This document shows positions 1-10,300 of a stretch of DNA of 20,000 nucleotides, in pieces. A model generated the notes under the pieces. That model searched no databases, was not told the origin of the DNA, and saw only the letters and a program-made list of their open reading frames with translations. Within the stretch, counting starts at the first letter, position 1, and every line of letters begins with the position of its first letter. The translations under genes and the position numbers were made by a program. The stretch spans positions 280,001-300,000 of the forward strand of contig CAJNDS010002351.1 in NCBI GenBank assembly GCA_905221605.1, in the 5' to 3' direction. This DNA is from Symbiodinium natans. Its lineage: Eukaryota; Sar; Dinophyceae; Suessiales; Symbiodiniaceae.

Positions 1-173
1 ATTGAGTGTTAGGCAGGGGTTTAAGGGTGCAGGGCTGTAGGGTGTACTCACTACGTCTAGTGATCTCCTCTCCCATGACCCTAATAGTCCTTGTCTCGAG
101 ACCCTAAACCCTAAACCCTAAACCCCAAACCCCAAACCGCAAACCCCAAACCCTAAACCCTAAACCCTAAAAG
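1..173 (+). repeat. End of an upstream intron, CCCTAAA repeats
   Basis: Bases 1-100 are single-copy with no convincing coding frame. Bases 101-172 are CCCTAAA and CCCCAAA units leading to a possible acceptor AG at 172-173. This is probably the 3' part of an intron whose donor lies upstream of the window. Confidence 0.6.
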
Positions 174-205
174 TCCAACCTGAGCCTCTACAACCTTGTC
201 AGAAG
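174..205 (+). CDS. Possible exon 1 (SNLSLYNLVR)
   Basis: This is a 32 nt open stretch between telomere-like arrays, after AG at 172-173 and before GT at 206. It reads SNLSLYNLVR plus two bases. The composition is protein-like and it sits where an exon upstream of the RPRQ block would be expected. I recognise no family motif, and the frame joint to the next island is not resolved. Confidence 0.35.
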
Positions 206-1297
206 GTGCCAGACCCCTAAACCCTAAACCCTAAACCCTAACCCCTAAACCCCTAAACCCCTAAACCCCTAAACCCCTAAACCCCTAAACCCCTAAACCC
301 CTAAACCCCTAAACCCCTAAACCCCTAAACCCCTAAACCCCTAAACACCTAAACCCTAAAGCCCTGGAAGCGCTGGGCCAGGACGTACATGAGACAGACG
401 GCAGGCTCTCTGAAGGCTTCTTGCTGCGTGGTGGTTTAGGGGTTTAGGGTTTAGGGTTTGGGGGTTTAGGGTTTAGGGTTTAGGGGTTTGGGGTTTAGGG
501 TTTAGGGTTTAGGGTTTGGGGTTTGGGGTTTGGGGTTTGGGGTTTGGGGTTTGGGGTTTGGGGTTTAGGGTTTGGGAGGTTTAATGGGTTAAGGGCGTGA
601 AGGGGGTGAAGGGGGTTAAGAGGGTGTGGGGCTCTGGGCTTGACAGACGTTGGCTCAGCCCTCAACCCTCTGAAGCCCTCTTAAGCTCCCTCTAAACCAT
701 CACCCCTAAACTAAACCCTAAACCCCAAAACCTATCCCTAAACCCTAAACCCTAACCCCAAAACCCGAAAACCCTAAAGCCCGAAAGCCCTAAAACCCTA
801 GAACCCTAAACCCAAAACTCAAAACCCGAAAGCCCGAAAGCCCGAAAGCCCTAAAGCCCTAAAACCCTAGAACCCTAGAACCCTAAACCCTAAACCCTAA
901 ACCCTAAACCCTAAACCCTAAACCCTAAACCCTAAACCCTAAACCCTAAACCCTAAACCCTAAACCCTAAACCCTAAACCCTAACCCTTCTCTGCTGGAT
1001 GCCGCTTGCCAGGAGTTTGTTCTCGACCCGCGGCTGCTGACCTTCGAGTTCAGCGACAAGAAGCTGCTTCGACCACGCCAGGCGCTTCAAGGGCTTGCTT
1101 GGGGGGTTTAGGGTTTGGGGTTTGGGGTTTGGGGTTTGGGGCTTACGGTTCAGGAGTTTGGGGTTTAGGGTTTGGGGGTTCAAGGTTCTCTTAAGAACCC
1201 CAGCCCCAATCTCGTTTGTAGGTTATGTCCATGAGGGACACCCTAAACCCTAAACCCTAAACCTTAAACCCTAAACCCTAAACCCTGGCCCTAAACC

Positions 1298-1357
<60 letters not shown>

Positions 1358-4300
1358 ACCCTAAACCCTAAACCCTAAACCCTAAACCCTAAACCCTAAA
1401 CCCTAAACCCTAAACCCTCAGCAACCGAGGCTCGGTTGTCTTTTGCCTCCTGAGAAGCTTGAGCCAGAAAGGTGGAGCTCCTGCGCGAGTTCGCCGAGAA
1501 AGCAGAGATGCATCTGTCTCTGGTGAAGCAGATGCACCCCGGCGCTGCACTTCATGCTGGCCCCGAAGCCCTAAACCCCATAAACCCTAAACCCCAAACC
1601 CCAAACCCTAAGCCCTAAAGCCTAAACCTAAACCCTAAACCCATTAAATAGGCTCCTACGCTATGCTGAAGATGCTCGTTCTTGTGACCCAGCCCTAAGT
1701 AGGCCTTGGGTTTCGTTTACTGAGGATCATGGGTCTAGGGTTTAGGGCTTATGGCTTAGGGTTTAGGGTTTAGGGTTTAGGGCTTAGGGCTCAGGTTTAG
1801 GGCTTAGGGTTTAGGGCTTAGGGTTGAGGGTATAGGGTTTAGGGTTTAGGGCGCTGAGGATCATGGGGGCTGGCAAGACCACCGTGGTCTCGCCCCTACT
1901 GGGCATGCTGCTGGCGAACGGCCGGCGTTTGGTGGTTTTGATGGTCCCTGCTCCACTACTGGAGCCACCAGGAAGAATCAGACACCCTAAACCTCTAAAC
2001 ACAAACCCCAAACCCTAAACCCCAAACCTGAGCTACTGCAGATTGTGGTCGTCTCATTTGACGGACGGACTTTCAGGGATTGTTTTTTTTTTGAGGTCTT
2101 TCAGGGCATATAGGTCTTGCCGTCATCCTTCGCCATGCTCAAAGGTTTGCGAAGTCTGTGCTGACGTCGGTGTTTTCGAACATCGTGGTCAAGAGAACCT
2201 TCACGCTACAGATGTCGCGCAGTGATGACATCGACTGCCAGCTTTTTGCGAAGGCGAGTTGCTCCCCAAAGCCCTAGGAGCCCTGAACCCCAGAATTTCG
2301 GAGTTTAGGGTTTGGGTTTAGGGTTTAGGGTAGCCAAAAGAGAGCTCTCTTCAAGCCCCTAAAACCCTACACCCTCCACCCTAATGCCACGAGGTGCAGC
2401 GAATCAAAGCAGGGGGCGATCTTATGCTCACGACCCCTGTGGCCATCAAGAGCCTGATGCTGCGCTTTGTGGAGAGCGTCCTGATTTTAAACGACCTGCG
2501 ATCTCGGCAGCGAACACGTCAGCTCCGAAGCAACATGGTGAACTTGGGATGTACGTTGGAGGTGCTGCGAGAAGGAGTGGTGCTTATTGACGAGGTCGAC
2601 TGGGTGCTTCACCCGCTGAAGTCTGAGCTGAATTTTCCGACAGGCTTGAAGAACCAGATTGATTTTGCTCCCACTCGCTGGGACTTGCCTCTACACCTCA
2701 TCTCAGCGATCTTTCTTGCAAACCCTAACAAGGGGCCTCCCTCCGCTTCCTCACAGAAAGAGAAACGGACGCCGGAAGATGCAACGATCACCTTGTTGAG
2801 AGAAGCTGTGGAGGAAGGCATCCGTGCCCACGTCATCATGATGCAGCCGCACTTGGTACTTCTGGACGAGGCCTTCTATCACAGCCAGATGAAGCCACTG
2901 CTCTTGCGGTGGCTCTCCACCTTCCTCGACCAGCAGCGCACTGGGAGGCAGTTCGTGAACCAGCCAGAGGAGGGACTTCACTCAGCAGAGCTCTATGCTT
3001 ACATTGGCAACTCCTGCCCGACCACGCAGCCCTACTACCTCGTCCGGAAAACGGGAATCTCCGGGGCCGAAGCCTATGAGGCTCCGATGACCGGGCCCTA
3101 CTTTCCGAATGGGGACGACTTCGTCCATGGGGCGACGGAGCGGGAGGATGAGGATGCGGAGTGGGTCCTGAAACACAGCTCCGCAGGGGGGGTCCTTGGC
3201 CGACGCTCCCAGGAGGACTTTCAGGTTTGCTTCGAAAAGACCGAGGCCTCTGAATCCTGGAGGCCGGTGGCGGAGGAGTTTCTGGGATGCCAAGCAGCAG
3301 TTCGTGTGCTCTTCTTCCCTTCCAGAGGGTCGGGGATTTTGGGCCATCAACCTAATTGAACCAAAGAAGGGCTAAACCTAACCCTAAACCCCAAAACCCT
3401 AAACCCTTAACCCTAAACCCTAAAGCCTAAACCCTAAACCCTAAACCCCCTGTGGCTCCCAGGTTTCGGTCTGCTGGGCAACTGGAAGCCACCTTGGTCA
3501 GCTTCGAAGAGCGGCTGCTCCTCCTCAGCATGGACGACCGAAAGATGCTGCGCCTCGCTGGGACTTCGGAAAGGGTTTGGGGTTTGGGGTTTGGGGTTTG
3601 GGGTTTGGGGTTTGGGGTTTGGGGTTTGGGGTTTGGGGTTTGGGGTTTGGGGTTTGGGGTTTGGGGTTGGGGGTTTGGGGTTGGGGGTTCGGGGTTGGGG
3701 GTTCGGGGTTCGGGGTTCGGGGTTCGGGGTTCGGGGTTCGGGGTTCGGGGTTCGGGGTTCGGGGTTCGGGGTTCGGGGTTCGGGGTTCGGGGTTCGGGGT
3801 TCGGGGTTCAGGGTTCAGGGTTCAGGGGTTTAGACTATGAGGGGCTCTATGTGATCGGAAATTTTGAAACAATAAGGCTGTGTAGGGATTTAGGGTTCAG
3901 GGTTTCGGGTTTGCTAACTCCTGCAAAATCCTAATCCCCTAAAGACCCTATACACTAAAGGCCGAATTTCCTCTGCCCAAGACACACCCCAAAACCCAGC
4001 CAAGGAACTTCGCCAGGGACTGGGTGAACGTTTTCCTGCCGCACTGCCTGAAGAAGCTGGGCTTCTGAAAAGGAACTGATGTTGAGTTAGAAGGATAAGG
4101 AAACCGTACTACCCGCTACATGTATATGTCCGTAAAACCAAAAGCCCTAAACCCTTTCCCAGCCCTAAACCTAAACCCTACATATCCCTAAGCCCTGAGC
4201 CCCAAACCCAAAATTTGAGTTCCTGGACCTACGAATTGCTTAAGAACCACATATTCTTCCTTACAAGAGCAATATAGGGATTATTATTATATATTTGCGG

Positions 4301-7300
4301 GGGTTCTTAAGCAAGTAGTAGTAACCGCAGCCCAGGAAGATCAACCGAGTGACCTTTGGATTGATGACTGACGAGCAGGCGCGCCCACCACCCGAAGCCT
4401 GAAGCCAAAAAAACAAAGATAGACCCGGGGACCCTGAACCCTCAACCCCTAAACCCAAAATCCTAAACCCCTAAACCCCTCAACCCCTAAACCCCCAAAC
4501 CCCCCTCAGAAACCCTTCTCTAACCCCTGAAGAGCATCCCCAAGGTGGCCGGCGCCCTCAAGGACAACCCCCTCATGTCGGAAACGCGCGGCAAGCTGGG
4601 GGTGCCGTTTATTGGCAAGGAGCCCGCGGAGGGGGGGGGGGGGGGGGGGGGGGGGTTTTGGGGGGGGGGGGGGGGGGGGGGGAGGGTTTCGGTTTAGGTT
4701 TAGGGTTTCAGTTCCTTCTGTTTTTCTTATGTTTTTTGTGCGGGGTTTGGAGCTCAGGGTTGAAGATTTAGGGTTCAGGGTGCTTGTGTTTTGTTTGATA
4801 TTCTACGCTTACCCTGAATTATGCCCAAAAGGCCCAAAACCCCAGACACTGCAAACCCTATAAGCCCTGCAAGCCCCAGAAGCCGTATCCTAAACCCTAC
4901 ACCCTAAACCCTACACCCTAAACCCTAAACCCTAAACCCTAAACCCTATACCCTAACCCTAAACCCTAAACCCTAAACCCTAAACCCTAAACCCTACCCA
5001 AACCCTAAACCCTAAACCCTAAACCCTAAACCCTAAACCTTAAACCCTAAACCAGGACATACCATCACCGGCCGCGGAGTTTCAGCATCCCGACGTACTC
5101 GCTACCTGGCGGACCAAGTGGCTTTCCGAGTATGGCCTGTGCCTCTGCACATATGTATGTAGGGTTTGGGGTTAGGGTTTAGGGTTTAGGATTTTTGGGT
5201 TAGGGTTTAGGGTTTTTGGTTTAGGGTTTAGGGTTTAGGGGCTTAGGGCTTATAGGGTTTAGGGTTTAGGGTTTAGGGGCTTAGGGTTTAGGGCAGCCAT
5301 GCCCGAGGTGTAGCAAAAACCAGGGCCCGTGGTGGGTCTCTAGTATGGAAAATTTCTTGCGGGTTTCAAGTTGGGATGTTCCCCCTTAGACTAACAGTCC
5401 TTAATGGTGTTTAGGGTTTAGGGTTTAAGGTTTAGGGTTTAGGGTTTTGGGATGTTTATCTTATAGTAACAGTCCTTAATAGGGATTATAGTACCCCGGA
5501 TAAGAATCCTTATTCAGGACAGCTAGAAGCAGGGGGATCATCCCAAGTTTCAAGGGCACAAGGGACCTGCGTGTCGAACAGCCCCTGCATGTTTAGGGTT
5601 TAGGCTTTAGGTTTGAGGGTTCAGGGGTTTAGGCTTTCGGGATCACCCAGGCCGCTCATACACGCTGAGAGATGCACTCTTCAATGCTCAGACTGCCATC
5701 ATGCGACCGTTACTAGGGTCTACATCCCTAAACCCTTGAACCCCTTAACCCCAAACCCCCTAAATAAACCCCTAAACCCTAAACCCTAAACCCCTAAACC
5801 CCCACGCCCCCTAAGCGCTAAAACCCTGTCACCAGAGGTTGGGCTCAGCTGCCTGAGCTACCGCTACCAGGGCCTCCGCCGGAGCGACTTGAGCGAGCTG
5901 CTCTCCGAGCTTTCCGAGAAGCAGCCAAGCTGCCCATTGAGTGCTTGAGGGCGTTGAGGGTTTAGGGTCTAGGGTTTAGGGTTAGGGTTTAAGGCTTCGG
6001 GTTTAGGGTTTAGGGTTAGGGTTTAGTAACTGAGCCGCCCGTTGAGTGCTTGAGGGTGGTTGAGGATGGTTGAGGGTTTAGGGTTTGGGGTTGTAGGGTT
6101 TTGGGTTTTGGGCGGTTTAGGTTGAGGATGGTTGAGGGTTTGCGGGGTGGTGTTTCGGGTTTTGGCCCCGGTTCAGGGTTTGGGTGCCACAACCATGTTG
6201 TGACTTCCTAAGACCCAAAGCGTGGATGCAAGCTCCGCGCAGCTGGTTGCCTCCGGCAAATGTCCTGGTTTTGTGTGCCGAGATTCTAAGCCCTGAGCCC
6301 TGGACCTTAACATGAAAGAGGGCATCATAAACCCAAAGCCCCTTATGTCAGGCCCGAAACCCCAAGAACGCCGCAAAACACACAGACCTGCTAAACCCTG
6401 CTAAACCCCAAACCCTAAACCCTAAACCCTAAACCCTAAACCCTAAACCCTAAACCCTAAACCCTAAACCCTAAACCCTTAAACCCTAAACCCTAAACCC
6501 TAAACCCTAAACCCTATCCCCTAAACCCTGAGGCCTGAACCCAACAGCCCCGAATCACGCAGTGTCACATCCCAGGTATGCTCGGGAGCCTGGCCGCCCC
6601 GGAGAGCGCGCGACGAACAAGCTGTCCCTGCACCCAGCACAGGAGCCTTAGGGTTCAGGAAGGGGTTTCGGGTTTAGGGTCTAGGGGTTTAGGGGTTTAG
6701 GGGGTTTAGGGGTTTAGGGGTTTAGGGGTTTAGGGGTTTAGGGGTTTAGGGGTCTAGGGGTCTAGGGGTCTGGGGGTTTAGGGGTTTAGGGGTCTAGGGG
6801 TCTGGGGGTTTAGGGGTTTAGGGGTTGAAGGGATTTAGGGTTGAGGGGTTTGGGATTTGGGCGTTAGGATCTGCCATGAGCCATGAGCTCCTCGAGTCCC
6901 ACAACTTACTGAGTTTGGGCCAGCAGTAACCCACAGCTGGATCATCTACCTGAAACCCTTCGGGACCTCATGCCATGAAATCCTCGAGAGACAGGCCTCC
7001 TCCGCGTGGCTTTTTTTCCAGAGAGTCAACAATGTAGCACTTCCTCCTCATGGGTTCATTCTATAGGAGTCAACAACGCAACCTTTTTCTGAGAACTTAG
7101 TCTACGGTTCCCCCCGGGGTCTAGGGCTCCTAAACCCTAAAACCCTAAAACCCTAAAACCCTAAAACCCTAAAACCCTAAAACCCTAAAACCCTAAAACC
7201 CTAAAACCCTAAAACCCTAAAACCCTAAAACCCTAAAACCCTAAAACCCTAAAACCCTAAAACGCTAAAACCCTAAAACCCTAAAACCCTAAAACCCTAA

Positions 7301-10300
7301 AACCCTAAAACCCTAAAACCCTAAAACCCTAAAACCCTAAAACCCTAAAACCCTAAAACCCTAAAACCCTAAAACCCTAAAACCCTAAAGCCCTAAAACC
7401 CTAAAACCCTAAAACCCTAAAACCCTAAAACCCTAAAACCCTAAAACCCTAAAACCCTAAAACCCTAACCCCCTAAAACCCTAAAACCCTAAAACCCTAA
7501 AACCCTAAAACCCTAAAACCCTAAAACCCTAAAACCCTAAAACCCTAAAACCCTAAAACCCGAAAACCCGAAAACCCTAAAACCCTAAAACCTAAAACCC
7601 TAAACCCTAAACCCTAAACCCTAAACCCCAAACCCCAAACCCTAAACCCTAAACCGAGGTTCAAGTCCTGGGTGGAGGCCTCAGGAGGGCGCCTCGCCGG
7701 TGACAAGGACGCCTCGCGACAGAACAGCGACCGACCAAAGGCGGGCGCAGGGTTTATTTAGGGCTTTGCGGTTTAGGGTTTAGGATTTTCGGGTTTAGGG
7801 TTTAGGGTTTCGGGTTTAGGGTTTTCGGGTTTCGGGCCTAGGGTTTAGGGTTTTTGGGTTGCGGAGGCTGGTTCTTGGCTTTCTGTTTCAGGGTTTCAAG
7901 GTTTGGCGCTTTAGGAGGGTTGTTCAGGGTTTGTGCTCGTTGTTTTGGGGGGCTTGAGGTTTATGAGCTTTGGGGTGCAAGGGTTCAAGGGTTCAAGGGT
8001 TTAGGGTTTAGGGTTTAGGGCTAGGACTTCATGACGCCCTTGTCTGCAGGTCAAGCAGTTTCACGAGCTGGAGCTTACCAGCGAGAGGCAGATGGACGAG
8101 CTCCACAAGCTCCTCTTTCGAGTCTTGGATGACGGGGTTTAGGGTTTAGGGTTTAGGGTTCAGGGTTCAGGGTTCAGGGTTCAGGGTTCTGGGTTTAAGG
8201 TTTAGGGTTTAGGGTTTAGGGTTTTCGTTTGGTTGTTCCTACAGGGTTGAGGTTCTTGTAGGGCAACTCCTTTGGTGGACCTTTCCACCCCAATCCCTAG
8301 ACCCCAAACCTCCCGTCTCCCCACCTCCCTACCCGCGTCCTTTCACTCTTCTTGTGCAGACTAGGGAACTTAAGTTAAGCTATCATCATGTGGAAAGATC
8401 TTAAATGATATACCGTAGTATGTGCATGAACTCACAGTATGAAGATATAGCAAACCCTAAACCTTAAACCCTAAACCCTAAACCCTGAGGAACAGACGTG
8501 GTGATCGACTGGTATCTGACGGCGTGCATCTTTCCAGCCTACATGCGGTTTCAGGGGGAGCAGCTGTCGGCCAGCGGGGAGGAGATTTCAGAAAGCCCTG
8601 CAAGCCCTATATGTTGCCCTGAACCCTAAGCCTTGAACCTTAAACCCTAAACCCTAAACCCCTAGCCCTAAAGCGCCTAAACCAAACCCTAATCCCGGTT
8701 TAGGATCATATAGTTAATCCTCATTATCAAACTTCTAGGCTAAGCCCTTAAATCCCAAAGCCCCAAACCCTATTTGGGTTCAGGGTTTTGGGTTTAGGGT
8801 TTGGGGTGTAGGGTTTAGGGTTTGGGGCTTAGGGTTTAGGTTTTAAGGTAGGGAAGCCCTACATGCGAGGACCTGGGAGGCAGCCTGTTGTTTGAAACTC
8901 GCTTGGGGTTCTCGGGGACGCCCTCGGACTTGATGCCGCTGGAGCCAGCGCCCCAGGAAAACGGGGCTACGGGTTTAGGGTTTAGGGTTTAAGGTTTAGG
9001 GTTTAGGGTTTAGGGTTTGGGGCTACGGGTTTAGGGGTTTAAGGGTGTCAGGGGTTATGGTGTACAGTTGGGGGGGTTGAGGGTGTAAGGGTTTAGGGAT
9101 TTTGAGGGTTTCGGGCATAAAGGCTTTTGGAGCTTAGAAGATTGAAGGGCTTCAGTGTGTATGAGGTTGTAGAAGTTTTGTCGTGTGGAGAAGCTTAAGG
9201 GGATCAGATGTGTCAACTCAAGACGTTGCAGTGCTTGAGGTTTGAGGCTACGGGGCTGATAAAGCCCTGAATCAGAACTCCTTCGTCACGGTACTCCAAT
9301 GGAAACAGTTCCGTCTACCTAGCGAACAGATGAGATATGAACATCAAGCATCAGATCTGCACCCCGAATTGTCTCTCAGCCCCTTGAGAGTGTTGGGGGG
9401 GCAGTGGGTTGCACGTTAGAGCTTGCACCCGAGAGTCTAAAACCTGAATCCCGAAAGCTTCCCCTTAAACCCCAAACCCCAAACCCGAAACCCTAAACCC
9501 TAAACCCTAAACCCTAAACCCTAAACCCTAAACCCTGAAATGGGTTTCCCAGGCTCGGCTCTTGCGACTTCGAGCCGGGAAGCGAAGGTCAGTGCATCCA
9601 CAACCTCTGCACCCACGTGGACAATCGACGCTTGTCTTAGGTCTTAGAGTTTAGGGTTTAGGGTTTCGGCTTTAGGCTTTAGGGTCTCGGGTCCAGGACC
9701 GATGGAAGCCCTAAATCCTATAATACAGTTCTGCTAAAGTAGACGTACGGCCTTTTCTAAAGAACGCGGTTGACACGATGTTGTCATGAGATCTGTATCA
9801 ACAATACGTTTCAACATGCTTAGTACACGCCTAAGCCCTAGACCCTAAACCCTAAACCCTAAACCCTAAACCCTAAACCCTAAACCCTAAACCCCAAACC
9901 CTAAACCCTAAACCCTGGGACCCAGCACCCCATCTCAAGCGCCCAGGTGGCATCATGAGCATCCAGGAGATCTCAGATCTCTGGAATGCCAAAGCGCTGC
10001 TACGGCTCCTTGGGATAAAATCTCTAACCTCTAAGCCCTAAGGGCCTGAAGCCTAAACCCTAAACCGTAGGAAGTTTCATGTTTGGCGGCGTTGACCTTC
10101 TAGCTGAGCATCCTACATGCCCGAAAGCTTTAACAGTCCCTACAAGCCCGAACAAAAGACCCCAAACCCAAACCTTGGCGCTTGAAGACCTCAAACCTCA
10201 AACCCCTGAGAAGCCCCAACGCCTGTGAACCCCAGACCCACATTAGTTTATGAGGGTACCCTAAAGCCAACTCTATGAGGGTGAACCCGAAACCCTACAT

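Noticed and set aside
974-1183. Minus-strand frame with NPQTLNPKLLN repeats and the plus-strand frame at 1006
   Set aside because: They are translations of telomere-like repeats plus the antisense or wrong frame of exon 3.
2043-2225. Plus-strand frame of 60 residues
   Set aside because: It overlaps exon 6 in a different frame. The frame giving LRHAQRFAK fits the family and joins both neighbours.
2609-3350. Three minus-strand frames opposite the long exon (2609-2839, 2751-2981, 2982-3350)
   Set aside because: They are antisense shadows of exon 7, which matches the DUF3638 family in the plus frame.
2673-3568. 13-base match CTCGCTGGGACTT between exon 7 and the start of intron 8
   Set aside because: A match of this length between distant sites is expected by chance in 20 kb and has no bracketing relation to an array.
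3452-3934. 160-residue frame with VWGLGFG and VRGSGFG repeats, and overlapping frames at 3577 and 3591
   Set aside because: A 7-base repeat translates open in several frames. Only 3463-3549 (exon 8) is supported as coding.
4612-4863. 83-residue glycine-rich frame
   Set aside because: It is produced by poly-G and TTTAGGG-like intron sequence.
6173-6376. Minus-strand 67-residue frame in intron 13
   Set aside because: It has no motif and low coding character, and lies on the opposite strand to an otherwise continuous gene.
7134-7600. CRISPR-like array
   Set aside because: The units are 8-bp pure tandem repeats with no unique spacers, in a eukaryotic intron.
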